Positions 9,237 to 22,900 of a stretch of DNA of 64,000 nucleotides are shown one piece after another; the first letter of the stretch is position 1; the number at the start of each line of letters is the position of its first letter. The translations under genes and the position numbers were made by a program. The notes below the pieces were generated by a model. The model had not been told where the DNA came from and did no database searches. It saw only the letters and a program-made list of their open reading frames with translations. The stretch spans positions 25,809,278 to 25,873,277 of the forward strand of contig OX419341.1 of NCBI GenBank assembly GCA_948470475.1, written 5' to 3'. Source of the DNA: Galaxea fascicularis. Taxonomy: Eukaryota > Cnidaria > Anthozoa > Scleractinia > Euphylliidae.

Positions 9237-12200
9237 TTACTTAAAAACCACGCCACACTCTTAAAACGTTTTTGGCGAGCAACTTTCTTCTTTTAAAAAT
9301 CATTTTACCATTACCATACAATTTGGATGATAACCGAGACAAATGACCAAAACTCCTCCCACCGTAGCGATAGTGATAAAATTTACGTTATAACTAAGTG
9401 AAGTATCATCCAGGCAGGGTAATCTGAGAAGGACTGAGGTGAGAAATCATCAGTCAAGAAAAATGGCCCATTCTACATGAGAATAATGTGGAAGGTTATC
9501 TATTCTGGCTGTTGGGATGTGTGCTGCTCAATCACGTTGGGGAGGGAAGTTATTACAGAAAAGGTGGTGATTTGACAAAATATGGCCTCTGCTTCAAACA
9601 ATGTCATATCCTAAATGTACAGCCGTCACCACTGCGACTCCACATGCCTACTTTACCTGGTTAAGTTTTGGTGACAAAGGATGTTTAAAAAACAGGGGGA
9701 AGGGTGCAGTTTCTTTGTTCCGCCCAAGATCGTTTTCACACAAATAATTATTGTCACTGATAGCAGTCCTTCTTAGAACCACGAGATCACTAAAACAAAC
9801 TAGAAAGATAATGCAACAACATTGTACATTTCTAGGAGGAAAACTGCCTTGGTATCTTTAAGAGAAGACCAAGCCAGGGACAAGAAAAAATAATACACTT
9901 CTGAGAATTAAATTTTTCAAGGTACTTACATGTATCTCTTAAGGTCTAGCTTCCATTGAAAGTAGATGCAAATAGTCCCTTAATTCACTGAGGGACATCA
10001 CACAACAATAAAGAACAACAACAAAACAAGTTAACCATTGACCACAGATACATGTAAATTGTACAGGTTTTATTGAAACAGTTTGTCACTGCAGGTTTTC
10101 AACCTTAATTTTTCTGAAGATAAAAACACTCTTTTCACAGCAATGTTGTTCTTTTCAAAAACAAGTAATTTGTCAGACTCGACGACTGTATGCACAAACA
10201 GTAAATGGTCCCACAATTAACAGTACTGTTCTTTTCTCCGCTGAAAATATTGCGTGAATGAAAATTATATTGAGTTAATGAATACAAGTAACTCTAAATT
10301 CCGCAGTAGGCAACCATGGCCAAGGGCACTGCTACTGCAGCAAGCTGGAACCAAAAAATAAAGACACCTAACCATTTCACTTGTGAAAAAAGTTTCATTC
10401 TTGCTTGTGGGGAAAAAGAAGTATCAGTTTTGATTAGAATGGTTGACAGACATAATGAATTTCAACCATTGACTCTAAAAGAGCAGAGCCACTATCATAC
10501 ATCGACCTAAATCTTTCCTAAGTCCTAACCTAAGTCTTTCTGAATGTGAAATACATGCTCTTATGCTGAAATTGAAACCTGATCAATATTTTAACACTTA
10601 AGTACATAATAATATGAGAAATAAATTTATTTTTGACCACATGTACGACTCTAACATCAGTGATGCAAAAGATCCTAAACAAATAATCGTAACTCTATTT
10701 TTCTAGGTTTCCCATCTAATAAATAATAAAAAAAATGGGACCAAAATGAAATAATAAACAAAAGGAAGAATGCAAAAAGAAACTTAACAATTAATTCTAA
10801 CAGTTAGAGATGGGAAGTGGAGATGAACAAAGACATGGACACAACACTGAACTTGATGAAAGGCACAAAGAGACTGATGAAGTTCTTAATTATGGGTTTA
10901 AACCCAGTGGTGAAGTACAAATAGTTCCTCTTCTTTAAATATGAAAATAATTTATAAGCATGCCAAAGTCACCTGGCAATAGGTACTGGATTTCATGTTG
11001 GACTTGTATTGGAACAAACTGCAAATTCGGTTGTTTTTGTGTACCAAAGCTCTACCAACAAGAAATTTCTCAGCTTCACTAATTGCCATTTGCCTCTTAA
11101 CTGCACCCTGGCAGACAAGGGAACCCAGCTCTGCTACTAAACACATTCTTTTAACCTACCTATTAGTGCTTCTGCAAAAGATTTTGAGTCAGATGGGAAA
11201 AAGTTATTTTGGAATTGACACTGGAATTTGAATAATACTTGTTGTCAACAGTGAGTCCCCTCCCACTTCAATAATATAGCTTTTTTCAATCTATCTTTTG
11301 GACGTACATTATTGGAAAGAAATACGTTTATTTAAACTTCCTCTTAAAAATATAAAATAAATTTGAATCCAGCTTTGGCAGAAAACGAAAAAAAAAAAAA
11401 ACACAAGAAGAAGCAAAAGCCAGTATGGTCATGCGCACACATAGGCATTAACCTTCTGGTGCTAAAGCGGCATGGAAACAGTAACGCAGACTGGAAACAT
11501 TTCATGTGTTTCTGAGTTAAAGACACTCTTTTTCAATTTATCTCAAATCGGGAGGACTTGCCCTAAATAAGCCAATGATTAGTACCATTTTAAACTCTGA
11601 TTTCAAATAATTATGTATGAAATGCATTTTGTGTAAATTTATTCTATCCTAAACATAGAATTTAATCTGCTTTTAAAATGTGACTTGAAATCAGTAGTGA
11701 CAGTTGATGCTTTTCAAAACCAGCAACAGGAGAAATTGGTTACCTTATCCTCGTGTGTTAATATTAACCTTCAAACAACTTCACCAGAGGTTTATAGAGA
11801 ATATTTTTTAAGTAGAATAGAAGCAGACTCACTGTAATATACTGGTAAGGCAGTGCTGTGTTCAGTAGCACACAATGCAATGATGTACATAGAGAACCAT
11901 AGACAAAACTCTCCGAGTAGTTGAAACTTCCAAGAGGTACAAAATTATTTATCAGTTAACTGGTTGTTTTCCTTAAAACTACACAACATTACTGAAGTGG
12001 TGAAAACTTGTTGAGAATGAGCACTCGCTCCCTCACCTAAAATACACACAGTTATTACCCAGACTTTCCTTATTCTGTAACTGTCCAATCAAATGTTATT
12101 TGGAAAAGGTGATCTTCATCGGCATGATACAGAGGGAAGTTAAGTGCAATAGAAAATCAAGTTTATTGCTTAGCTCACCATGGTCAGACTTCAAACAGTT

Positions 12201-12444
12201 CTTTCATGGTTCAACCATAACAACATACCATTGCAAAAGTAATATCCTGTTTCTTACTATGTGCATGTAACTCAAATCACCATTATTTCTACTGGGTTGA
12301 TTTTTTAAGAACAATACCGGCAATAAAGCTAGTATTAACATGTATGGAGTAGTGTAAAATACAGGAGGAAAAAGGGCACAAGTGTAGGGAAAAATATACA
12401 GTTATGTACTTTTTTGGACCCTTGAAGTCAGTATGAAATGTTCA
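9237..12444 (-). other. Spacer and likely 3' UTR of grainyhead
   Basis: AT-rich sequence without credible coding exons on either strand. A minus-strand AATAAA (TTTATT at 10069-10074) could end a long grainyhead 3' UTR. The open frames here are short and isolated. Confidence 0.4.
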
Positions 12445-13433
12445 TTAGTACTGCAGTGTCAACTCAAAGTGCCCTAGTTGATTGTCAAAGTCCAAGTTGA
12501 TGATGAAATCATCCTCATCAACAAACTGCTCAATCATTCGGTCATCCATGTTCACAAGGATGCTGGAAGAGAAATATGATACACATTTCAACCACTCCAT
12601 ATCATTGCTAAGTTGTATGCTATGATGAAAAGTAAAGTAATAGATAAATAACTAAATAAATGAACAGGGCTGCCATTAAGGGCTGGGGGCCGCGGACTTT
12701 CCCCTTAAATTTTGAGGTATATCCCCAGCTAATTTCATATAAAACCAGCGTTTTGACTTCCCTGCATCAACTCAAATCCCCAGCTATTTTTGTATATCCC
12801 CACCTACTTCAAAAATTAGTGACAGACCTGAACAAAACAGGCCAGTTATCAAGGTAAAACTAGTGGATAGAAATGCTACACTCCCAATAATGTTCAGTTT
12901 TCACATGATGCCATATTCAACCCCTGCCTCCTTAAAGAGGCAGGAACTCTGAAGCATGAAGTAATTAGAGGCATTGCTACTCCTTTTCTGGAAGGATATT
13001 CAACACCATGTTTCCCCTGACCCCATATTTGTAATTCCTTTGTAGCAATACATGCAACTTGAAGAGAAAATGCACTTTTAGACAACTTGATGGTAGCAGC
13101 TCAGCCTCTTTGCACTACCCTCCAGGCTTGAATTCACATCCAGTGTAAACAAGTACAAGGTGTACACCACCATGTGTTAAAAAGTAGCTTTTTATGTGAT
13201 CAGCACATTTTTAATCTTTGACACACAAGTCATTGTCCAACTACATCATACCCTAAACAGAACACTTACCCCTTCTTTGTCTTCTTGTAAACATTCTTGA
13301 TCATTTCAGGCGGCATGCCATATTTACTTGCCACCTGTCAATGAAATCACATGGGAAAATATGAACTCAATAATTGACCTCGCTCCCAATGTGTGGCTTC
13401 ATAGCTCAGTTGGTAGAGCATCGCACCGGTATC

Positions 13434-13467
<34 letters not shown>

Positions 13468-13502
13468 TGATTTTTTCAGGCTTCTTCTTTCCAGTTGCTT
13501 AA

Positions 13503-13533
<31 letters not shown>

Positions 13534-13681
13534 ACTTGCATCTACAACCGCAGTACAAATATGAATTATTTCATATATACTTCACATCACTTCACTGTGC
13601 GGGAAAATATGAACTCAATAATTGACCTCGCTCCCAATGTGTGGCTTCATAGCTCAGTTGGTAGAGCATCGCACTGGTATC

Positions 13682-13715
<34 letters not shown>

Positions 13716-13750
13716 TGATTTTTTCAGGCTTCTTCTTTCCAGTTGCTTAA

Positions 13751-13781
<31 letters not shown>

Positions 13782-13936
13782 ACTTGCATCTACAACCGCA
13801 GTACAAATATGAATTATTTCATATATACTTCACATCACTTCACTGTGCGGGAAAATATGAACTCAATAATTGACCTCGCTCCCAATGTGTGGCTTCATAG
13901 CTCAGTTGGTAGAGCATCGCACCGGTATCGCGGAGG

Positions 13937-13967
<31 letters not shown>

Positions 13968-16900
13968 TTTTTCAGGCTTCTTCTTTCCAGTTGCTTAAAT
14001 TGGAAAATTTACTGCAATGATCACTCTTCACTTGAAATCACACATCTTAACACACAGCAAACTTAAAGGACTGTGTGAGAATGGGTCTGACCCTGAGATT
14101 TAAATTAATCTAAATACTTTGAGCTACACGTAAAGAACGAATGGCAGTTGCAGAGCTCAAGGCAAGCCAAGAGCACACAGTATTTTCAATATACACCTGT
14201 AAAGGAAATCATGGGTAGATCTGCAGTCCCACAAGGAATTAAATAAAGCCAAAACAATGGAATATAGAATACAGTTTAAGAGTGCCCCGCCCATAAAGTT
14301 ACAATAACAGCACAAAAGTTAGACAGGTGTAAAATCAAACCAAAATCAAAAAAAAAAAAAAAAAAGCAGTGCTCGACCTTACCTTAGTCTAAAATTTACT
14401 AGCGAAATGGTGTCATTAGGTAACCAAACATCAGTCACTGTCTTAAGACCAATATTGTGATTACTGATCTTATATCAGCTTGTATTTCTTTTCTGGGATG
14501 AATTAAACTCGAAACTGTTTGAATTTCTCTTCATCAATACTATCTCCAAAACCTCTTCTATGACAAGTAGCCCAGTGGCTATTGGCTATCAAATTTTTTT
14601 GGCCCAAACCAAATTTTTTCTGGGCTAGTAGACTACCACTAAGGTCAAGCACTGACAAGGTGGCTACTGTGGACAAGCAAGTTTACTGAGGCTAGAGAGC
14701 TGAGAAAATATTGACATCATTCAAAGATTACTAATTTTTACAATTTTTTAATCTTCCTTGCCCTAACTCCACAATCACATAAAATACATCTACATGAAAA
14801 GAACATACCGCCTCAACCATGTCGTCCACAGTCAAACTGTCAAGCATCAATGCATTGTAAACCTTTTCTTCTTCTTTCTTTACATAGATGGTGACAGCTG
14901 TGAAAAATAACCACACACATAGGCAGGGGTTTCATTAAGGGCCGGGAAACAGGCAAATTGACCGTCTGTGAACACAGCTTTACCTGGCTGCTTTTAACAT
15001 CCCTACCAAGTTTTTCAATAGAAGACCACAGCCAATTTAACTATCCCGCCCAGTTGCACTAACCCCTTACCCAACTGCTCAAAATCTTTATAAAACCCCT
15101 GCATAGGTAATTCCCAAATTAGGCTATAACCTACTATTACTAAAAATTAATTGACAATGTGATACCATTGTGTCAAAAACTCCAAATTATATGTAACAAA
15201 ATGTAAATACATTTTAAAAGCCTCCAGGGCCAGGAACAGTTTTGTTAGTTTCCATTGCCTCTGGGTTAACTCTTTAGGACAGCTATCAGATTTTTAATTA
15301 GACTTTGTTTCGATTTCACGTCTTTCACGTATGTATACATGTATGTATTTTTATAGTTAACTTTGTTGTTTTTTTATCACTTCTACAGTGTATCTATCTA
15401 TATCTATCTATTGTCTTGTAGAAATCAACAGAGTCTGCAATAAAGATGTAAATGATTATTTTTCTGGACACCAACCTGGTCTGTTTGGTCTGTGGATTTT
15501 CTGAACTTTTAACCGGGGAACAACTTCTAACTCTGCGAGTTCATCCTGCAAAATAATAAAATATATACCATGTAACTTTACTGGATCTTCTGCTGTTAAC
15601 CTCAAAGAAAGAGGCAATTATCGTTCTTTCCCACCACTAACACAAATGTAACTCAAAGCATAACTCCTGAAGAATCATTGGCAGATTTTGACTGCCATGA
15701 CTGGCTGGCTGTTAAGACTAGCAACCACAACAAAATGCACTAACTAATTTGAGTTTTAAACTGTCTTACAACAACAAGGAACCTTTTCTTCACTTATCAC
15801 TGCAGTAATAATTATAGTTGTGGAGCCAGCTTCAATAAACTAAATGTAAGCGTTGAGGGGTACAACAAATTCTTGAGACTAAAAATCTGGGCACCTGTCC
15901 ATGTTTTGCATGCAAAAGTGCTCCTTACAAACACTTACACTAAAAGCGTAAAGATTGACAATAACCATGCACAAGAGGTAAACAGTTAAGTTAAGAATAT
16001 TCTCATTAAGTACCTTTGCCAGGGCCAAGTGCGATTGCAAAGTCCTTTTATTTTCTCGATCCCTAGAGTGTGGATAAAACATTGTAAACCACTTATCACA
16101 TACAAAAGAAAATTTAAACAACTAACAGACAGACTGTATAACTAACTACAAGGTTATGTCTTAAGGATTTTGTGCAAAATTTGTTGCACAAATGGCGATT
16201 TTGCCTAAAATCTCACGATCCCTAAAATTTGTTCTTCTTTGGTTTACAGGCTGGTTATCATGTGCGGAACTTAAGTCGACAGGTATTAATCAATTTGAAG
16301 GCCTCTGTTTGGAAAATTAGCATATGACTTTTCCTCAAACCAAACAAATGAAGTCAACCATACAACAGATCCTTTTGTTTCTGTTTGTTGAGTTTATGGA
16401 AAAAGTCATATGCTAATTCATTAACGTCTTGCCTTAAATCAACAAAATTAATATGGATCTGCCTTTCTGACCTGATAACCAGTCTGCAGATCAAAGAACA
16501 AACTTCATGGAACTTAATGAGATTTTAGGCCTAAATCATCACTTGTGCCCTTTTTGCAATATGCCATTCATTTTTTTTTACACTTTCATCTGCCACCGTA
16601 TGAGTTGACTTACTTAATGGATGCCAACAGTGATAAAGTTTGCAAAGATGACTCCTCAAAACTACCCTGAAAGTAAAATAAAAAATTGTTTGCAAACAAA
16701 CCAAAGAATAATAACAGGTCCACATGAAAAAGCATATCAAGAACAACCAGTTAATTAATTAAAAACAGAATTTTCTTGCATTACCGTGAATTCCTGGCCC
16801 TGTTTGTAAATATAAAATAAATGCCAAATGTTATGACTTGTACTTCTTTGTTGTAATGAATTCTATTAAGCTCAACTCACATGTGTACTTTGTACAGCTG

Positions 16901-19900
16901 GGGTAAAAAGAACGGGTTTGGGTCCTAAAGGTGTGGTGGTTTGAAGCTGGGTGTATTTACTTGGAGGATGGAAGAGAGTCGTGGGTGACACCATGTTAGG
17001 ATCTGAAAATTAAAAACAACACCATGGTTACCAATAATTGATAAATTATAACTATAAAGGAATAATTAATAATGCCAGCTTTTAGTCAATCACTAACCAG
17101 CACAAGCTGATGTATTTTGTTTCACCCATTTCTGAATCCTCTTTTCAGCACTTTTGGACTCATCTTTGTTCTTTCGCTCTGCACCCTACAAGCAAACACA
17201 ATTCTATTCTTAAATTATGAGCAGCTGGACTTGAAATGTTCGCCTTGTTCTTCATTCATTGCCGCTATCATGACTGACGATGACTGCTAAGCATTGCACA
17301 CTGACACAGATCTGTATCTTTCATTTACTAACTTCACTTATTTTAATGCCTGCCTGCCTGCCTGTCTGTCTGTCTGTCTGTCTGTCAGTCTGTTTGTGTG
17401 TCTGTGTGTCTGCCTGCCTGCCTGGAACAGCAGTGCTTTCCTCACCTTGTCACGGAACACTTTAATCTGACAGAATGACCTGTGTACAGGCTCAGCATCA
17501 GGATTTGTAAGGTCCTCGTAAGTATCTATCTGAAGATGCAGTGGAATGCCCTGCATACCAACAGTTAGTGTCAAAGTGAATGAAAGTAAATTATGTTTCT
17601 TACACATACTATGGCATTGATTCTCTGAACTGAAAACTTGTCTACATTATCATTATCATTAAGGGCCAAGGGCCGGGATTTTCCCATCAAATTTTGAGGT
17701 ATATCCCTGGCTACTTTGATATAAAACCAGCATGTTGACTTCACTACAGCAACTCGAATCCCTAGCTATTTTTTGTATATCCCCACATGCTTCAAAAATT
17801 AGTGATTGTATGCGAAGACTTTTCTTATGACCACATGTACTTTCACTTATCAAAACTATAGAAAAAGTCTACTGTGTACGGTAAATCGTAGAATCCTATA
17901 TCAAGCTCAAATTTTGAATAAATGAAATTACAGGACAGGGATTTTCCCCACTGCAACCCAAACATACAAACAGCTATACCGCTTGGCCGCATTTAAAACA
18001 CTACATAAGTGCATTTAACAGACAAACAGTACTGCTCAAAAGTAAGTCAACAGTAGTGTCATGCTTCCTGTACTGTGTGTCTATTGTTCACCTCACAATG
18101 GTCAAATACCGGTAAGATTGAGCATGAGGTTGAAGCCACAACACTTTCAGTTACTAATGGTTTGCGTATGGGCACAACAATGTCAATTTATTTTTGAAGG
18201 GTATTGTACAAACTTGATTCCCTTGGAAGATGCTTCTTACCTTGACCCCTTTCTGTGAGGAGAAATCAGTGCTCAGGCAGTTAATTCTAATGACTATCTT
18301 GGCATTCAAATGAGGGCTCCATGTGAAACCCGCTGCATTGTAAGCTATCTCGTCTATGTTCTCTTCAATATTCTGGCACGATTTTCGATCTGTTTGAAAA
18401 ATATGATTGATCAATGTACAGTAAATCTATTCCAACTTATTTTTAATAAAGTTACCGTTACCATCGCAAAAAGCTGCTTCACTTTTTCTTTTGCTCTGTA
18501 AGTCATTCTCCCTGGACCTCTCTCGGCCAAATAAATGAAGCAGATAATAAAATAAGATAGTCTTTGACATCAACAGGGTTCCATTCACAACCTCAGCTTT
18601 GGAATGACAAAGCCTGGGCTCTGATCAGTTAACTCAAATTTGACTTACTCCAATCTACATATCTTAGTGAACAAATTCCTTTGAAAACATTTTTCTTTAG
18701 CTTCCTTTTCTCTGTTTTAAAATAATCTTCACAACATAATGCACATTACGAATTTTTCAGTTGTTAGTTCTTTTCATTTGGGTGCTGTAAAATGTCTTTC
18801 AAGAAACCATTATTATCTGAGTTTACAAATTTCCAGCATATTTATCCCAGGGCCTCCTACTATTTTCAAGAAATTTCCTGTCCTGGAAAATGCAGGAATA
18901 AAATTCAAGTACTATCCAGGAGCCATTATTACAAACCCTGCACATACCCATGCATCTTCTAAGCTGATCGTATTTTAACTCAGAATAAATAATGCACTAA
19001 AATAATGTTACAACATTTACCGTAAACTTCCCTGTATAAGCTGCATTTTTTTTTTCACAAAATTGAAGCCAAAAATCAAGGGTGCGGCTTATCCATGGAT
19101 ATGTCTGTGTTTGGAGTTCTCAAAAACCTAACTAACATTCATAAAACTTCTTAAGATATCTAGAAATAAACATATAAAATGTAAATTCAAACGAAAAAGA
19201 AGGTATGACAAATGAAATTTTGCTTTCTTTAGACTTGATAAATGTGAAAGATGGTAACAACTTCTATGTTGGTGTTTTGAAACCTTGATTGTTTGTCCCT
19301 GTTTGTTTATAGCAATACAACTCCACTGGAACTTCAAACTTTATTGTTGTTTTTTTTTTTCAAAATCTGCGCTTCCAAATTGGGGGTGTGGCTAATCTAC
19401 AGATGCGGCTTATACAAGGACTTTTATGGTAAGTGAGGATGTCTTCTAGGAAAAAGACAAATTTAGGGTATGAGCCACAGTTCAAGACCAAATACCACTG
19501 GCTTCCCACAGTTTCCACAGACCTACCAATGTCAAATGCTCGTTGCTGGGGATTTGGTTGCTGACTGTGCCAATACTGCCAGTGCTCACACTCAGTTCTT
19601 GGATCCTTTTCATCACGGAAAACCAAGTGGACAATGGACTGCAAAGAAACAATAATTTGTATATGCCAAAAAAACTCAGTCTTGCTCACTGCCAAGAGAG
19701 ATTTGTTGAAACCATATCTGGTTTTAACCCTTTATGTCCTAATAATGATCACCATCTATCTTCTCCTCATTATATCACTAGTATATCAAGCATACAGGGC
19801 AGGAGAAAACAGGAAATGATTACCAGGGATCAGTTGAGTTGACATTATACAAATTCTCCCTACATACAACATGTGAAATACATGATTACTGTAAGGAGAA

Positions 19901-22900
19901 AACACATGTTGATACTGGCCTGCTTTTCCTTGATTGCTGAGAAAGAGATGCAGCAAGGATAAAAGCTGTAGCTGTTGACACTAACATGTACAGTCTGTAC
20001 AGAACCTAGAGCCACAATTCCAGGACTTAAACTTTTAGTAACATTTCTTGCTGACTGCAAGTACAACATCGTACCTTTACTCTCTGAATTTCACCATCTG
20101 ATGATGAAGGATCTACATTCCCTTCAAAGTCTATGGCATAAAACTGACCTGATGTTTAAAAGATAAAATTATTTTAGCTCAACAAAACTTATTTTCTTCC
20201 TGTTTCTTTTTTGACGGGCTAGTTGGCAGTTTCTAAGCACAACCAAGACTAAGGAAATTTCTGGTCTGCTGACTGCTGTGTTCAGTGAAGCTACTGTTTG
20301 TGGTGTAACTTTGAACAGATTACATTTGGGTTTAGTGTTTCAGAGTGTGGGGGTCAAGGAAGATTTTTAAGGGATTGCAACAACTCAGTTTGTCAGGTAA
20401 GGCAGCCAGCTTTCTCACATTTTTGACCAAAGAACCTGATCTTATCTGGAACATTGGTTTAGTGATTGGCTTTCACTGTTTCCGATGATTGGTTCTAGCT
20501 GGTCTAAAATACATGCTTTTACCCAATGTTACAGGAGGTACTAACTTTCCTTTACATCAAAGTATCAAGTTAACAGAGAAGTTATACTAAACACAGCCTG
20601 CGCATACCTTTGTTGAGATATGTAAGAGTATCATCTCCTCTTCTTTGAATTATAGAAGTCGGTGCCTCGAGAATGAATGTATATCTAGAAAGAGTCATTG
20701 AAAGAGTTTATCACCTTCAATTGCTTTATGACAAAAAACAGTGGATTGCACTAATGACATTCATGTATACTTACTTGTCCTGAGCAGAAAAGACGGTTGG
20801 TGTGGATTTGAGTGGCTGGGTGTATGGAGTGAAATTAAAGGCCTGCAAAACATAGACAAAATTTTCATGAGAATACTTACAGTAGCTACATGCTTTTTCC
20901 ATTCAATCCATTTCTTGTTCTGTCTTTAACTCACTTACTTCCATGCTGGCCAAAAGTGACAGGGACTTCATGTGGATTTACAGTCTGCCCCTACCTATCG
21001 GGGAAGCGGGGACGAGGGGAAGGAAGAGGAGAAGGGCCTGACACAAAGCCATTGATTCGCTTGTGTCCAACATCCAGATTCTGGATGTTACGCTAATTGG
21101 TCAAAAGACAATAAGAAACGTCACGTGAGTCAACCGGAAGTCAAGCTTCCAGCGCAGGGGTTACAGACGCCATATTGAAGTTTACTCTCATGACACATGA
21201 CAGTTACTGGAAGTGATTTTCATTGGCTAATTATAACACGCGCTGTCTGGGGGTGGAAGGCTTCTGAGAAGCTGTTTGTGTCAGACGTTTCTTCCTTCGC
21301 TTTTTCGCTCTTTTTGCCTTCCCCACCCTAGAAACGCCTGATACTCAGGCTACTACCTCCCTAAGAGATGATCTTCTTGTCTTCTATTGTTCTCACTGTC
21401 CTCAAGAAAGAAAAACCTACCAGAATCCACTAACTGTGCATACATTGTATATTTGAGAGTCAAAGCAATGAGACGTGCCTTTGCAGATCATCATAAGAGC
21501 TGTAGCCTTTCTGCAAAATGTTTTAGCACTTATGGGAATCTACCTAAAAAAATTATGGATTTGAATATGAATTTTTTGTTGTGCTTTATCTTTAAAGGAC
21601 TGATTTGTTGTCCTCTGAACAACTTAAGCAAAATTTGCAAAAAATGTACTCAACTTAGGTCAATAAAATAAAATTATGCTAAAAACTGACTTGCAAAAAA
21701 AGATGCACAAGCAGGCCTGTAACTATTTTTGGCAGTTGGCAGGGATAAGCAACAAATAACTAGTGAATCCAGGCATTGTGGTTCTTAATTAGTCAATTTG
21801 CTGAACTCAGAATTTCCATAAAACCTCCCCAGTTTCTAACCCTAAATGACAGCTCTGACAAGTTTATTGTGAATAGGACTTACTTCAGGAGGAGTGGTGC
21901 TGAGTGATAGTGGCGACACATCACTAACTTGTGGACTTGGTTTAGTAGAAGGGGGATATGATGAAGGACGACCAATAGCAATGGGGGTGTGGCTACAACT
22001 GGATGTACTGGAAACAAATTGGGAAAGAAAAGCTTACAGTTACCGTAATGATTCAATTTAACACCCTCCTTCCAATAAGAAACTCATTCCTGATAGGTGC
22101 CACACTTTGAATGTGTTTTTCTTAATAAGCCCCCTATTCTACATTAATAATTAGTCTCCCCCCCTTTAAATAAGTGCCCCCCATGGGTATAGCCAAGATT
22201 TTTCAAAAGGGGGGGGACACTGTGTCAAACACTGAGTACTCACCAGATTGTCACCTGAATATTGTAGGTTTGCTAAAAAAAGGCTTACAAAGAGGGGGAG
22301 GGGGGGTCACGGGTACCCCAGGACTCCCCTCTCCCAAGCTATGCCCTTCACCAATCATTCTGTTTCCACTAGAGTACAACACCCTCAGAGTACTTTGAAA
22401 TCAACCGTGGTTCACCCTTTCTTTAATAACTCATATTAATCCCATATTACAGGACAGAAAAAGTGGTCTTGTTCAACAGATGTAAGTTTCTCAATAGTTG
22501 TAATTTCCATGTGGAAGCATAGACAGCTTCAAACTATTACAGTTACTGTTTCAGTTTCTGTTTTCACATTCAGCTATTTGTCAACAGAGAAATAAGCACG
22601 TCTTCTCCAATAACCACCCTCCCTTAAAGGAGGCCGATTATTGGAGAAGGGACGCTCCTAACCCTAATTAGTCATAATAAGAGTTAGGAGACAAAGGGAA
22701 TTGAGATTCAGCCTGGGTTGAATTTTTTTTTACCTACAACATAACAAAATAAATTATTATACACTGTGAGTGGGCCACAAATATGGCAGAAGCCATGTTT
22801 ATTAGGTCACAAATGCATACACTGTATCTTAGAAACATTCATTTTTCCAAGTTACCAGTCTGTCAGCAACTGTAAAAACAGTTAAATTTATATCATCATG

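Larger units (their letters stand above)
13353..14042 (+). mobile_element. Tandem array of a tRNA-Thr-like SINE (248-bp unit, about 2.75 copies)
   Basis: Units start at 13353, 13601 and 13849, and differ by only a few bases. Each has a 73-nt tRNA-like head and a tail with TGATTTTTTCAGGCTTCTTC and an A/T-rich end. The array lies in grainyhead intron 18, antisense to the gene. TGAAATCACA occurs on both flanks (13342-13351 and 14033-14042), which fits a 10-bp target-site duplication. Copy 3 stops early. Confidence 0.75.

Noticed and set aside
13395..13963. Cluster of functional tRNA-Thr genes
   Set aside because: Eukaryotic Thr tRNAs normally use AGT, CGT or TGT, two copies lack T33, the anticodon stem has a mismatch, and each head is joined to the same SINE tail.
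13353..14042. CRISPR-like array (regular repeats)
   Set aside because: The 248-bp units are continuous copies without unique spacers, in an animal intron.
17280..17607. Open frames of Cys/Val/Ser or Arg/Gln/Thr repeats
   Set aside because: Translations of the TGCC/TGTC microsatellite; only the exon at 17446-17550 in the minus frame is real.
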